Of a stretch of 64,000 nt of DNA, positions 51,957 to 61,197 are shown piece after piece. The DNA lies in the NCBI RefSeq assembly GCF_005502745.1, contig NZ_SCNL01000012.1, positions 1 to 64,000 on the forward strand, read 5' to 3'. Both the position numbers and the translations under genes were made by a program. The DNA is from Sphingomonas sp. 3P27F8 (GTDB lineage: Bacteria; Pseudomonadota; Alphaproteobacteria; Sphingomonadales; Sphingomonadaceae). The notes below the pieces were generated by a model. That model had not been told where the DNA came from. It saw only the letters and a program-made list of their open reading frames with translations, and did not search any database. Position 1 is the stretch's first letter. Each line of letters starts with the position of its first letter.

Positions 51957-52835
51957 TCAGGCGCGGTGGCGCTGGAACCAGGTGATGTCGCGCAAGGTCG
52001 GGTACCGGCAATCGGCGTGCTCGGCGAGCCAGTCGCGCTCGTCATCGACCGAATTGCTGGTGACTTCTTTTGACCACCGGCGGCATTTCTGATCCCATTT
52101 GTAACCCCTCGCCCTCAGCCGGTCCTTGACCTCGAAAGGGGCGCCGTCGGCCGTAACGCGGATTGTCGGGCGTTGGGCTGACAGGATCATTTCGCTGCAC
52201 GCGGTTCGTCCCGACGACAGGACGGTGGCCAGCAGCGCGACCAACGCTGCGACATCCGCATCGGCGCGGTGCCGGGCATTGAAGAATCCGGCGACTTCCC
52301 CGAGCAAAGCGCCCAGTTGACGGCTCTCATAGCCGAAGCCCCGCCAATCGATGTCGGCCAGCGAACAGCACCAGGCTTCGCCGGCGAGCATTGGATAGCG
52401 CTTCTCGATCCAGGCGGCATCGAACTTTGCGTTATGGGCAATAAGCAGATCGGCGCCAGATAGTAGGTCGATCGCCGTAGCGTCGTCGATCCGTTGCTCG
52501 GCGAGGTCGTGATCATGCAGACCTGTCAGCCGAATGATCTCGGGCGGCAGCGGATGACCGGGATCCTCCAGCCAATCGTGCACCTGACCGATCGCGACGA
52601 TCCGCCCGCGACCATCGAACGTGACCTGGCAGATGGCTAGCTCGATGATGCTACCCGTTGTTGGATCGAGCGACGTGGTCTCGGTGTCGATAATTGCAGC
52701 GGTGCGCAATCGGGCCTCGGGGGCCGGCAGCGGGAGCAGATCCAGCGGCGGTAACGACCGCAACACGCGATAATCGGGGTGCGCCTCGAGCAGGGCGGCA
52801 GCACTTTCCGTGTCGGGCGACAGCCAATGCGGCAT
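51957..52835 (-). CDS. DnaQ-type 3'-5' exonuclease with extra C-terminal domain (copy 2)
   Basis: A 292-residue homologue of the 37520 gene. Motif I is D50/E52 (IIDTETTSL), then AHNAKFDAAWIEKRYP and HRADADVAALVALL. The second domain (VKDRLRARGYKWD, then DDERDWLAEHA) is shared with copy 1 and extends to the end. GGAG 8 nt before ATG 52835 sets the start (an earlier ATG at 52859 lies inside the terminator). Two diverged copies about 14 kb apart suggest that both accessory blocks descend from the same type of element. Confidence 0.85.
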   Translation of the reverse strand: MPHWLSPDTESAAALLEAHPDYRVLRSLPPLDLLPLPAPEARLRTAAIIDTETTSLDPTTGSIIELAICQVTFDGRGRIVAIGQVHDWLEDPGHPLPPEIIRLTGLHDHDLAEQRIDDATAIDLLSGADLLIAHNAKFDAAWIEKRYPMLAGEAWCCSLADIDWRGFGYESRQLGALLGEVAGFFNARHRADADVAALVALLATVLSSGRTACSEMILSAQRPTIRVTADGAPFEVKDRLRARGYKWDQKCRRWSKEVTSNSVDDERDWLAEHADCRYPTLRDITWFQRHRA

Positions 52836-52857
52836 GATGTCGTCTCCATGAAACGAC

Positions 52858-52881
52858 AAGGCCCCGCCGAAGCGGGGCCTT
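52858..52881 (-). terminator. intrinsic terminator between 53668 and 52835 genes
   Basis: AAGGCCCCGC and GCGGGGCCTT form a perfect 10-bp stem with a 4-nt loop. On the minus strand the stem is followed by TTGTCGTTT. It lies 26 nt after the stop of the upstream gene and just before the exonuclease start. Confidence 0.7.
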
Positions 52882-52906
52882 ATCGAGGTTTAAGACTGGG
52901 ATGGAG

Positions 52907-53668
52907 TTAGACGTAGGACTGGCCATCCTCGAACGTCACCCATCGTGCTTCAGTGTCACCACCGTCGCGTTTGACGCGATATTCACGATAGAAACTTGCG
53001 AACGATGCAGCGCGGTGGAACGGTCGCGAGGCAAGGAACGGTTTGAGCGCGGGATGATCCGCTTCCAGCTCCATCAGCCGTTCCCGCAACGGTAATAGAG
53101 TTTCGAAAAACGCGTCGGGCTCGGCGCTGCGGAATGAGGTGAAGTGGGCCCACAGAACGAGCCGCGACACGGCAGCGGTCAGTGCCACGTCCTCGACGGC
53201 GACGGGTGCGTTGCGATTCCACCATCGACCGACATCGGTGTCTGGAACGAGGTTCGCCGGGATGCCGATCCGGCGGCAAAGCGCCGCTTCGTCGTGACGC
53301 TCGCCCAACATGGCGGCGGGATCGATCACCCCCTGCCCTGTCGCGAGCGCGCCGAGCGTGGGCTCGGCAAAGAAGCGTCGCGACGCCGCCTCCACCGTGA
53401 GCACGTCACGATCGCTATCTGCGATGATCGTCGGTGCGCCCGCGATCAGCGCGTCATCGATCAGCACCGGCAGCGGCCATTCCATATCGCGCGCGTCGGA
53501 TAGGGATTTGATGACCGCGTCGCGATGACCGTCGCCGCGCTCGGCAACGGTGACGATCGCCGCTGCGACCGGCTTGCGCGCAAGCGACGAATTCGGGGGC
53601 ATGTCATCGACTGGCACACACGCCAGCCCGACCGCCTGAACGATGGATGGTATAAATGGTGATTTCAT
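52907..53668 (-). CDS. island/plasmid protein, possibly a diverged PolB-like 3'-5' exonuclease
   Basis: 253 residues. The region 60-160 (VLIDDALIAGAPTIIADSD, then DTDVGRWW, then VAVEDVALTAAVSRLVLW) has the order of segments of a DEDD exonuclease of the predicted PolB-like type, but key acids are hard to place, so the call is weak. The end (FYREYRVKRDGGDTEARW) is not recognised. ATG 53668 has AAGGAGG 6 nt upstream, and that ribosome-binding site is half of a perfect 16-bp palindrome. Confidence 0.45.
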   Translation of the reverse strand: MKSPFIPSIVQAVGLACVPVDDMPPNSSLARKPVAAAIVTVAERGDGHRDAVIKSLSDARDMEWPLPVLIDDALIAGAPTIIADSDRDVLTVEAASRRFFAEPTLGALATGQGVIDPAAMLGERHDEAALCRRIGIPANLVPDTDVGRWWNRNAPVAVEDVALTAAVSRLVLWAHFTSFRSAEPDAFFETLLPLRERLMELEADHPALKPFLASRPFHRAASFASFYREYRVKRDGGDTEARWVTFEDGQSYV

Positions 53669-53674
53669 CACAGA

Positions 53675-53722
53675 CCTCCTTGCAAGGAGGACCAGGAAGC
53701 CAAGAGCTGAATATCAACTCTT
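53675..53722 (-). promoter_or_regulatory. leader with ribosome-binding-site palindrome and upstream hairpin
   Basis: CCTCCTTGCAAGGAGG (53675-53690) is a perfect 16-bp palindrome whose 3' half is the ribosome-binding site of the 52907 gene. Just upstream on the same strand, AAGAGTTGA-TAT-TCAGCTCTT (53702-53722) forms a second hairpin with one wobble. The arrangement could hide the ribosome-binding site. Confidence 0.5.
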
Positions 53723-53968
53723 TTCCTCTACTTCCCAGTCCTCACTGCAATCTTCAATCTGTCCTACTCTTTCACTGCGCCTCGCTGGTTGCGGCCATAC
53801 TGCCGTCATGATCGTGGAGGCTTTTCCACGATTCGCTCAGAGAAAGTCGTCCAATGAACATGGGCCGCGGGCATTTTCCACACCGCGGCGACGATTATGT
53901 TCTTTGTCGGGCAACCCGAGCCAGTCCGGCTTTGCCCCGCTTCAAACGCCGAAGAACGAAGCTAAATC

Positions 53969-53989
53969 ATTGTATCGATACGGTACAAT
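53969..53989. promoter_or_regulatory. dyad in the 53.7-54.26 kb intergenic region
   Basis: ATTGTA and TACAAT arms surround the palindrome GTATCGATAC, in an AT-rich patch of a 591-nt gene-free stretch (53669-54259) between the minus-strand 52907 gene and the plus-strand methyltransferase. It is a candidate operator or promoter for either side. Confidence 0.4.
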
Positions 53990-54160
53990 TGTTAACCAGT
54001 TTCAGATCTTGCGGGTCGTCATAGGATAGCCGATACCAACGAGGCACACAGGCGTCGGTAGCGGCGTCCGGCCCAAATCCCGATCCGCGCGCAGCGTCGC
54101 GAAGGGTGAGGCGGCTGTCGAATTCCATCGTTGAGTGCCGCTAGGCGCCCGCATGCGCCA

Positions 54161-54240
54161 TCGAGACGGGAGGAGAACCGTCTCGAGTTCCACTGATGTG
54201 ATCAGTGGGATTCCTGAAACGGCCCCCGGGCAGCCGTTCC
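54161..54240 (+). promoter_or_regulatory. three consecutive stem-loops before the methyltransferase gene
   Basis: Stem 1: TCGAGACGG/CCGTCTCGA, 9 bp perfect, loop GAGGAGAA (54161-54186). Stem 2: CCACTGAT/ATCAGTGG, 8 bp perfect, loop GTG (54190-54208). Stem 3: AACGGC/GCCGTT, 6 bp plus an outer G-C (54216-54240). They follow each other with 3- and 7-nt spacers and end 19 nt before the ATG, forming a structured 5' leader. Confidence 0.55.
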
Positions 54241-54259
54241 GTCATAGGTAAGTCTCCAC

Positions 54260-55228
54260 ATGATCTCGTTAACCAAACTGCCCGTCGGCTCGTTCGACGT
54301 CTATTGCCATGTCCCGCTCGTTCACAGTGAGCTGCCGCATACCAACGCGCCCGCGCTCGCGGACACGCTTGTCAAGGTGCGACCCCACGTCGCCAAGAGT
54401 GGCGTCGTCGCTTTCTTCGGTAAACGCGGCAAGCCAGCTTCGAAACCCGACAAGCGCGCAAGCGATGCCCGGTTCGATCAATATTATACCCGTGCAGGGG
54501 TCGCGAAACGTTTCTACCGAATCTTCAAGCAGCATTTCGATCCCGCGTCGTACCTGATGGTGGAACCCTCCGCCGGCACGGGATCGTTCTACAAGCTGCT
54601 GCCGCTCGGCAGTCTCGCTTATGATATCGACCCGAAATATCCCGGCATCATCAAAGCCGACTTCCTGACGGTCATGATCAAGAGCAATCGCCCCCGCGCC
54701 ATCATCGGAAACCCACCGTTCGGCAAAAACGCCAGCATGGCCGTAAAGTTCTTCAATCACGCGGCTCGGCAGGCAGATGTCATCGCGCTGATCGTACCTC
54801 GGTCGTTTCGAAAGGCTTCGATCGAAAATCGCCTCGATCCTTCGATCCACCTGGTTCGAGAAGAAGTAGTGCCGGACAATGCATTCTTGTTCCGCGGCAA
54901 GCCATACAATGTGCCGGCCGTCTTTCAGATCTGGCAACGCCGCAGCGAGCCGCGCCAGTTGCGGCCCGTCGAAACGCGGCACCCGGATTTCGAGTTCACG
55001 GTCCCGGCGCTCGCTGACTTCGCGATCCAGCGGGTCGGTGCGCGCGCCGGTCGAGTGCATCGCGATTTCACGCGCAGCCCCAACTCGCACTACTTCATCC
55101 GAGGCAATGTCGAAGCCATCATGGAAACTCTCGATTTTGCCAGCGTTGTCGGCAATGTCGCCGGCAACCCGAGCCTGTCCAGATCGGAAATTGTCGCCCT
55201 GTACCGCCAGAAGGTGCCGGGCGTTTAA
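54260..55228 (+). CDS. N6-adenine DNA methyltransferase-like protein
   Basis: 322 residues. Motif I EPSAGTGSF near residue 108 binds S-adenosylmethionine, and the catalytic motif IV is GNPPFG near 154, typical of N6-adenine methylases. No restriction endonuclease gene is adjacent, so it is an orphan of the kind carried by plasmids and islands to evade host restriction. No target-recognition domain is obvious, although residues 220-322 are not accounted for. The leader contains three hairpins. Confidence 0.8.
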   Translation: MISLTKLPVGSFDVYCHVPLVHSELPHTNAPALADTLVKVRPHVAKSGVVAFFGKRGKPASKPDKRASDARFDQYYTRAGVAKRFYRIFKQHFDPASYLMVEPSAGTGSFYKLLPLGSLAYDIDPKYPGIIKADFLTVMIKSNRPRAIIGNPPFGKNASMAVKFFNHAARQADVIALIVPRSFRKASIENRLDPSIHLVREEVVPDNAFLFRGKPYNVPAVFQIWQRRSEPRQLRPVETRHPDFEFTVPALADFAIQRVGARAGRVHRDFTRSPNSHYFIRGNVEAIMETLDFASVVGNVAGNPSLSRSEIVALYRQKVPGV

Positions 55229-55404
55229 TGCGTCTCGCTTCTCCATAACGAGCGATGCGGCCGGCCTCGAAGGAGTGCCGGCCGCCACTGTCCTCCAAAA
55301 TACCAGAAACCTTTGAATGTTGGTGGCCGGCCCAATCGGCAAGCTGTCGACGCCGAAATCTATATCCGTTGCCGACAACCACGAAACCTGCTCGTAGCTA
55401 ATCA

Positions 55405-55560
55405 ATGCCCGACTCCGAGCAAATCATCGCCGACGTCGTCAGACGCGCGCCCGATTGGATGCGGCGTGACCTGCTATCCGACGATCACGTCGCCAAGGCT
55501 GCGGCCGAGGAAGCGCTCAGCGCGATGATTGCGAACGCCTTGGCAGCAAAGCACACCTAA
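55405..55560 (+). CDS. small protein, 51 residues, DUF6771-like
   Basis: Begins MPDSEQIIADVVRRAPDWMR and continues as an Ala-rich helix (KAAAEEALSAMIANAL). It resembles small sphingomonad proteins listed, as I recall, as DUF6771. Too short for most gene callers. No clear ribosome-binding site. It marks the right end of the accessory block; the next gene is a catabolic aldolase on the other strand. Confidence 0.55.
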   Translation: MPDSEQIIADVVRRAPDWMRRDLLSDDHVAKAAAEEALSAMIANALAAKHT

Positions 55561-55668
55561 GGTCTGGCGGATGTTGGGCCGGTTGCGGTCAGGCCGCTTC
55601 TAGCAGGAAATATATGAGAAGCGGACGTTAACACAAAATGTGAGCAACTTGCAGGCTGCCAGGTCCCG

Positions 55669-56529
55669 TCAGTATCCTGCGAGTTCACGGCCTTGCCCGA
55701 CAACGCCGTAGCTGCGTGTCGGCGCCGACATCAGGAAACGATACCCCTCCTCCACCAAGCGTTCGATGTTCTTGGCGCTGGTGTGCGGATTGCCCACCAC
55801 CACCTTGTGCTTGTGGCAAGTCTCGGCGATTCTTCGCGTCGCGTCGATCACCTCGGGATGGTCGTATTGCCGCGGATAGCCCAGCGCCTGGCTGAGGTCC
55901 CCTTCGCCGATCAGGCAGAAGCCGATGCCAGGCACGTTGGCGAGCATGTCGTCGAGATTCTGGATCGCCTCGGGGCTCTCGATCATCAGACCGCAAAGGA
56001 TCTCGCCGTGCGGTGCGAGCGGCCAGACGTCAGCTCGCGCATAATAATCGGCCTGGCTCAGCCCCCAGTAGCGTGCGGCCGCCGCTGGACCGTCGCCCCG
56101 GACGCCCTTGGGCTCGTAGAGCGCCGCGCCCTTGGGCTTGGCGTACCGGCATGAAGCCACGGCGTTATAGGCCTGTTCGACCGTCCAGACGTGTGGCGTA
56201 ATTACGCCATAGACGCCGCGGTCGAGCACTTGCTTGGCCTGCGACTGGTTCATCTCGATCCCGTTGGACGGGATGCGCGCGAGTGGCGTGACCGCCGGCG
56301 CGACCGAGGCGGACTCGGCGATCGCCTGACGGCTTAGCATATATTGCAGGGAGTCGCCGAGTGCGCCGACATCGTATGGATTGTGCTCCATCTCGAACAC
56401 CACGCCATCGTAGGGCGCGTCGCTGAGTTCCTGCGCGCTCAGCTTGTCGAGCTTGGCGAAGCAGGTATAGGCGGGCTTACCGGCCTCCCATGCGCGGATG
56501 ATTCCGTTCAGTCGCCCCGTGTCCGGCAT
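55669..56529 (-). CDS. HpcH/HpaI-type aldolase/citrate-lyase family protein
   Basis: 286 residues of a class II pyruvate-dependent aldolase barrel. FEMEHNPYD near the start takes the place of the usual Asp-x-Glu region, GVYGVITPHV and CGLMIESPEAIQNLD supply further metal/phosphate-site positions, and GEGDLSQALG lies late in the barrel. Its ATG is 2 nt downstream of the LigJ stop, so the two are co-expressed. After 4-oxalomesaconate hydratase the next step is cleavage of 4-carboxy-4-hydroxy-2-oxoadipate to pyruvate and oxaloacetate; this aldolase is a natural candidate, although sphingomonad LigK belongs to another family. Confidence 0.82.
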   Translation of the reverse strand: MPDTGRLNGIIRAWEAGKPAYTCFAKLDKLSAQELSDAPYDGVVFEMEHNPYDVGALGDSLQYMLSRQAIAESASVAPAVTPLARIPSNGIEMNQSQAKQVLDRGVYGVITPHVWTVEQAYNAVASCRYAKPKGAALYEPKGVRGDGPAAAARYWGLSQADYYARADVWPLAPHGEILCGLMIESPEAIQNLDDMLANVPGIGFCLIGEGDLSQALGYPRQYDHPEVIDATRRIAETCHKHKVVVGNPHTSAKNIERLVEEGYRFLMSAPTRSYGVVGQGRELAGY

Positions 56530-56531
56530 CG

Positions 56532-57554
56532 TCAGCGTCCTTGCGAAGTGAGGAGGGCGTCGAGCCTCGGGAAAACCCGGCGCGCATTGGCTTCGAAAAT
56601 CTTATGCTTGTCGCCGTCGCCCAGCGGCAGCGCGTCGACATAGCGCTTGGTGTCGTCGAAATACTCGCCAGTGTCGGGGTCCTTGCCCTTGACCGCTCCG
56701 ATCATCTCAGACCCGAACAGCACATTGTCGACGGGCACGACCTTGGTAAGCAACTCGACGCCGGGCAGGTGATACACGCACGTGTCGAAGAAGATGTTGT
56801 TGAGCAATCCTTCGAGCGGGCGCTGCATCATTTCCAGCGACATGCCACGATAGCGTCCCCAGTGATATGGCACCGCGCCGCCCCCGTGCGGGATGATCAA
56901 GCGCAAGGTGGGAAAATCCTTGAACAGATCAGACTGAAGGATTTGCATGAACACCGAGGTATCCGCGTTCAGATAATGCGCGCCGGTCGAATGGAAATTT
57001 GGATTGCACGACGCCGCGACGTGCACCATGCCGGGCACGTCGAGGTCGCACAGCGCCTCAAACAGCGGATACCAGTCGCGGTCAGTGAAGGGCTTGCCGG
57101 TCCAATAGCCGCCGCTCGGGTCCGGGTTGATGTTGCAGCCCACGAAGCCAAGCTGTTCGACGCACCGCCGCAATTCGGGGACGCTGTTCGCCGGCGGCGC
57201 ATGCGGCGATTGCGGCAATTGGCACACCGGCGCGAAGTTGCGCGGGAATAGCTCTGTCACGCGCTTCACCGTGTCGTTCGACACTCGCGCCCATTCCAGG
57301 CTGGTGCGCTCGTTGCCCAGATGATGCGACATCAGGCTGGCGATCGGCGAGAAGAGCGTGAGGTCGCCCCCGCGTTCGCGCTGGAGGCGCAACTGACCGC
57401 CCTCGATCGCCTCGCGCAGCTGGTCGTCGCTCAACTGTGCATCGTCCGGGTTCGGTGCGTTGACGAGATCGTCGGCGTGCGCGACCTGCTCCGCGCGCCA
57501 GTTCTTGAACGACTGGGGAACGGTCGTGAAATGGCCATGACAATCGATGATCAT
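56532..57554 (-). CDS. ligJ: 4-oxalomesaconate hydratase
   Basis: A 340-residue amidohydrolase-fold enzyme, the length of Sphingobium LigJ. Metal ligands match LigJ: H6 and H8 (DCHGHF), H178 (GMVHVAA) and E283 (FGSEMIGAV). Long blocks such as NPDPSGGYWTGKP, FDTCVYHLPG and HGGGAVPYHWGR agree with that enzyme as I remember it. It hydrates 4-oxalomesaconate in the protocatechuate 4,5-cleavage / gallate route. ATG 57554 is the LigJ-like start; the frame extends to 57680 without family similarity. Operon with the aldolase gene. Confidence 0.9.
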   Translation of the reverse strand: MIIDCHGHFTTVPQSFKNWRAEQVAHADDLVNAPNPDDAQLSDDQLREAIEGGQLRLQRERGGDLTLFSPIASLMSHHLGNERTSLEWARVSNDTVKRVTELFPRNFAPVCQLPQSPHAPPANSVPELRRCVEQLGFVGCNINPDPSGGYWTGKPFTDRDWYPLFEALCDLDVPGMVHVAASCNPNFHSTGAHYLNADTSVFMQILQSDLFKDFPTLRLIIPHGGGAVPYHWGRYRGMSLEMMQRPLEGLLNNIFFDTCVYHLPGVELLTKVVPVDNVLFGSEMIGAVKGKDPDTGEYFDDTKRYVDALPLGDGDKHKIFEANARRVFPRLDALLTSQGR

Positions 57555-57778
57555 GTCGTTTCCAAGTAAAGGTTGAGGCATCGAGCCAGAGGAAGAATGC
57601 CGCGTTGCGCGTCGGCGAAAGGCGTGGTCGGGATTGCATGCGCGCGCCGCGGCAATCAAGGTTTTGGGACCCGCTGGCATGCTTTTGAATATTTGTTCGA
57701 ACAGATCGAATTGTACGGATCAACGCAATCGAGCGCATCTGGCCGCAGCCGGGACTAAACCGGAGATGAGGGGATGCC

Positions 57779-60637
57779 GTGGTGACCAATCGAAATTTCG
57801 CATTTTATGCTCTTCTTGCGAGCGGCAGTGCGCTTGCCCTGTCGACTCCTGCTGCTGCGCAGATGACAAAACCCGCGCCCGATGCGAGCGCACCGGCGCC
57901 CGACGCGACCGATCCTCAGGATGCCCCGCCCGAGATCGTCGTCACCGGATCGCGCACGATTACCAATGGTAACAACAGCCCGACCCCGGTCACTGTCGTC
58001 ACCACTGACTCTCTGCAGAATGTGCGCCCGGCGAGCCTGACGGACTCGCTTCTTGTCCTCCCCGTCTTTGCCGGGTCGCGCGGCCTGTCGTCCAATCCCA
58101 CCGCAACCGGGACGACCGGCGGCGGCAACGGTTCGGCGGCGCAACTCAACCTGCGCAACATCGGGGCGCAGCGCAATCTGGTGCTGATGGACGGCCGCCG
58201 CGTGCCGCCGACCTCGTTCACCAACATCGTCGACGCGGACGTCATTCCGCAGTTGCTGGTCAAGCGAGTCGATCTGGTCACCGGCGGCGTGTCGGCGGTT
58301 TACGGTTCGGACGCAGTCAGTGGGGTCGTCAACTTCATCACCGACACCACCTTCACTGGTTTCAAGGCGCAAGCGCAGGGCGGCGTGTCCAGCCGCAGCG
58401 ACGACGGCAGCCACGAATTCGGGCTGGCGTGGGGCGTCAAGATCGGCAGCAACAGCCACTTCGAAATCAGCTACGAATTCCGCGACGACGACGGCATCGG
58501 CCGCCGTTCGGACCGCGAATGGTTCAATCGTTCGACTGTCGGCGGCAACGGCACGACGGTCCCTTATTTCCTGATCCCCAATTCGACGCTGCCGGCCAAT
58601 CCCTTTGGCGGGCGGATTACCTGTGGCGCCGCGTGCGCGCTGAACGGCCAGTATTTCGCTGCCAACGGCGTGCTGTCGCCGTTCGTCAACGGCACGACCT
58701 ACACCGGGACCACGACGCAAAGCGGCGGCCCCGGCGGCTATTACGATACGTCGCTGAAATCGGCGCTCAACATGCATCAAGTCTATGGCCGGTTCGACAG
58801 CGACCTGAGCGACAATGTGCATTTCTACGCCCTCGCCAGCGGCACCTTCAAGACCAACCATTTCTATGGCGAAGATCTGCTGTTCTCGGGCCTGACGCTG
58901 AGCAAGACCAACGCCTTCCTGTCGCCGACCTATCAGGCACAGATCCCGGCCGCGACCTTCACTTATGGTCAGTTCTTCAACCAGAATGCGCGGTTGGACG
59001 AAAAGGCGGATTCGCGTCAGCTGATGGGGTCGATCGGTTTCAACGGGAAGCTGGGCGGCGCATCGTGGAACGTCAATTACACACGCGGCGAATCGCGCCT
59101 AACCACTGTGCTGAAGAACAATCTCAACTACCAGAAACTGTCGGCGGCGCTCGACGCGGTCGTCAATGGCGCGGGGCAGACGGTCTGTTATGCCTCGACT
59201 CAGGCAGCGACCGCAGCGGCCTATGCCAATTGCATTCCGCTCAACCTGTTCGGGCCGAGCGCTGCCAACCCGGCTGCGGTTGGCTATATCTTCGATACAA
59301 CTCGCTCGGTGTCGACCACGCATCAGGATGACTTCAACGCCAGCGTCAGCGGGTCGCTCTTTTCCACCTGGGCGGGTCCGGTCAACGTGGCGCTGTCGGG
59401 CGAATTCCGTCGCCAGACCTTCAGCCAGACCAGCGACGGCACGCCGAGCATGACCGCCGATTGCACGAGCTTGCGCTACAATTGCACGACCACCGGGGCG
59501 GGCCAGCCGCTGCTGCTCAACACCTTCGCGCCGACCGCGCAGATTTCCGGCAACGTCTGGGAAGTCGCGGGCGAAGTGACCGTGCCGCTGCTCAAGGACG
59601 TGTCCTTCTTCCGCAACCTCGAACTAACCGGCGCCGCGCGCTACACCAAGTATAACACCGTCGGTGGCTATGCGACGTGGAAGGCCGGGATCAACTGGGC
59701 GCTCGACGACGACCTGCGCTTCCGCGGCACGATCTCGCGCGATATCCGCGCGCCGACGCTGTACGACCTCTTTGCGCCGACTACGGCCAGCTACAGCAAT
59801 TACACCGACACCAAGCTTGGCACCTCGAGCTTCGTGCCGCAGTTCAACAGCTCGAACAGCAGCCTCACCGCAGAAATCGGGCATACCAAGACATTCGGCG
59901 TGGTTTACAAGCCGCACTTCATTCCGGGGCTGAGCTTCGCGGTCGATTATTACAATATCAACATCACCAACGCGATCATCACGCTTCAGGGCACGTCCGC
60001 TCAAATCCAGAACGGCTGCAACAATTCTGGCGTCGCTTTGTATTGCAGCCTGATCGTGCGCAACAGTGCGGGTGTGGTGGTCAACTACGTCCAGAAGCCG
60101 ATCAACATCGCGCAGATCAAGACCGCCGGCGTCGATTTCGAGGTCAACTATGCCAACAGGCTGTTCGGGCGTCCGCTGTCGATCCGTGTCCTTGCCGCCT
60201 ATCAGCCGCACATCCGTTACATCCAGCCCTCGGTGCCGACAATCGATCAGGGCGGCGTGGCGTTCGGGGCCAATGGCATCACCGCCAGCCCGTCGTGGCG
60301 CATCACCGGATCGATCAGCTATCAGTTCACCGATTTCCTGCGCGTCGACATTCTCGAACGCTGGCGCAACACGCTGGCGCTGTCGGGAGACCCCACGGTG
60401 ACCTTCGCGCCGGGCAGCGGCACGATCAAACCCTATAGCCAGACCTCGATCAACCTGTCGTTCAACGTCAACAAAAGGGCCGAGTTCTTCCTCAACGTGC
60501 AGAATTTGTTCGATGCCGATCCGCCGGCGGGCAACCTCACCGGATCGAGCGGAACGCCGGGTCAGCGCAACGGTTTCGCCTCGTCGGACGACGTGGTGGG
60601 CCGGTACTATACCGCCGGGTTCAGGGTCAAATTCTAG
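57779..60637 (+). CDS. TonB-dependent outer-membrane receptor
   Basis: A 952-residue receptor. A signal peptide ends at PAAAQM, then an Ala/Pro/Asp linker, a TonB-box-like EIVVTGSR, and a plug with NIGAQRNLVLMDGRR and LVTGGVSAVYGSDAVSGVVN. The barrel ends in aromatic F (FRVKF). This NIG-type plug with duplicated-looking extracellular loops is common in sphingomonads. The start is GTG 57779 or 57782. It is divergent from ligJ and first of the plus-strand genes that continue to 63943, so it probably imports the aromatic substrate. Confidence 0.92.
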   Translation: MVTNRNFAFYALLASGSALALSTPAAAQMTKPAPDASAPAPDATDPQDAPPEIVVTGSRTITNGNNSPTPVTVVTTDSLQNVRPASLTDSLLVLPVFAGSRGLSSNPTATGTTGGGNGSAAQLNLRNIGAQRNLVLMDGRRVPPTSFTNIVDADVIPQLLVKRVDLVTGGVSAVYGSDAVSGVVNFITDTTFTGFKAQAQGGVSSRSDDGSHEFGLAWGVKIGSNSHFEISYEFRDDDGIGRRSDREWFNRSTVGGNGTTVPYFLIPNSTLPANPFGGRITCGAACALNGQYFAANGVLSPFVNGTTYTGTTTQSGGPGGYYDTSLKSALNMHQVYGRFDSDLSDNVHFYALASGTFKTNHFYGEDLLFSGLTLSKTNAFLSPTYQAQIPAATFTYGQFFNQNARLDEKADSRQLMGSIGFNGKLGGASWNVNYTRGESRLTTVLKNNLNYQKLSAALDAVVNGAGQTVCYASTQAATAAAYANCIPLNLFGPSAANPAAVGYIFDTTRSVSTTHQDDFNASVSGSLFSTWAGPVNVALSGEFRRQTFSQTSDGTPSMTADCTSLRYNCTTTGAGQPLLLNTFAPTAQISGNVWEVAGEVTVPLLKDVSFFRNLELTGAARYTKYNTVGGYATWKAGINWALDDDLRFRGTISRDIRAPTLYDLFAPTTASYSNYTDTKLGTSSFVPQFNSSNSSLTAEIGHTKTFGVVYKPHFIPGLSFAVDYYNINITNAIITLQGTSAQIQNGCNNSGVALYCSLIVRNSAGVVVNYVQKPINIAQIKTAGVDFEVNYANRLFGRPLSIRVLAAYQPHIRYIQPSVPTIDQGGVAFGANGITASPSWRITGSISYQFTDFLRVDILERWRNTLALSGDPTVTFAPGSGTIKPYSQTSINLSFNVNKRAEFFLNVQNLFDADPPAGNLTGSSGTPGQRNGFASSDDVVGRYYTAGFRVKF

Positions 60638-60691
60638 CCCGATCCTGTTGCGGACAACTCCCGTCGGCGACGCGTCCTTCTGAAGGATAAG

Positions 60692-61165
60692 ATGATGCTC
60701 AAGTCTGTTCTGGCCGCTGGCCTCATCGTCGCCGCAGAGGGTGCCCCCGCCTCCGCGCCGGATACCGCACCGGTCTATGCCACCAGGGCCGATATAGAGT
60801 TGGTGCAGGCAAAGGCGGCGGCGGCCGTCCTGCCGGGGCATGGCACGTCGAGCAAGCCGCTGATGGCGCTGGGCAGCTATACCGCCAAGCTGGAATATCA
60901 TGTCGGCCCGAACATCGCCAACGCGCACGGCCAGCAAGCAGAGCTGTTCGAAGTGCGCGAAGGCAGCGGGACGCTGATCACCGGCGGCACGATCGTGAAG
61001 ACCGCAGCGGGCTCGACGATCGTCGGCGGCACGGCGCGCCATGTCGGCGCCGGCGATTTCTTCATCGTGCCCGAAGGCTTGCCGCACTGGTTCAGCCAGG
61101 TCGACGGCCATCTCGTGATGATCTCGGTTATGTTGCCGCGCCCCGCCGCAGCTCCCGCCAACTGA
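60692..61165 (+). CDS. exported single-domain cupin
   Basis: 157 residues. A short signal-like hydrophobic start (MLKSVLAAGLIVAA) leads to a cupin domain with two motifs: ANAHGQQAELFEVREGSG, and then PEGLPHWFSQVDG. Metal-binding His/Glu are therefore present (H..E, H). Periplasmic location is inferred. It could be an isomerase or dioxygenase acting on the imported substrate, or a binding protein. It lies 54 nt after the TonB receptor stop, with a ribosome-binding site GAAGGA. Confidence 0.8.
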   Translation: MMLKSVLAAGLIVAAEGAPASAPDTAPVYATRADIELVQAKAAAAVLPGHGTSSKPLMALGSYTAKLEYHVGPNIANAHGQQAELFEVREGSGTLITGGTIVKTAAGSTIVGGTARHVGAGDFFIVPEGLPHWFSQVDGHLVMISVMLPRPAAAPAN

Positions 61166-61197
61166 CCGTCGCCCAAGACATTTCGTGAAAGAGTAAA

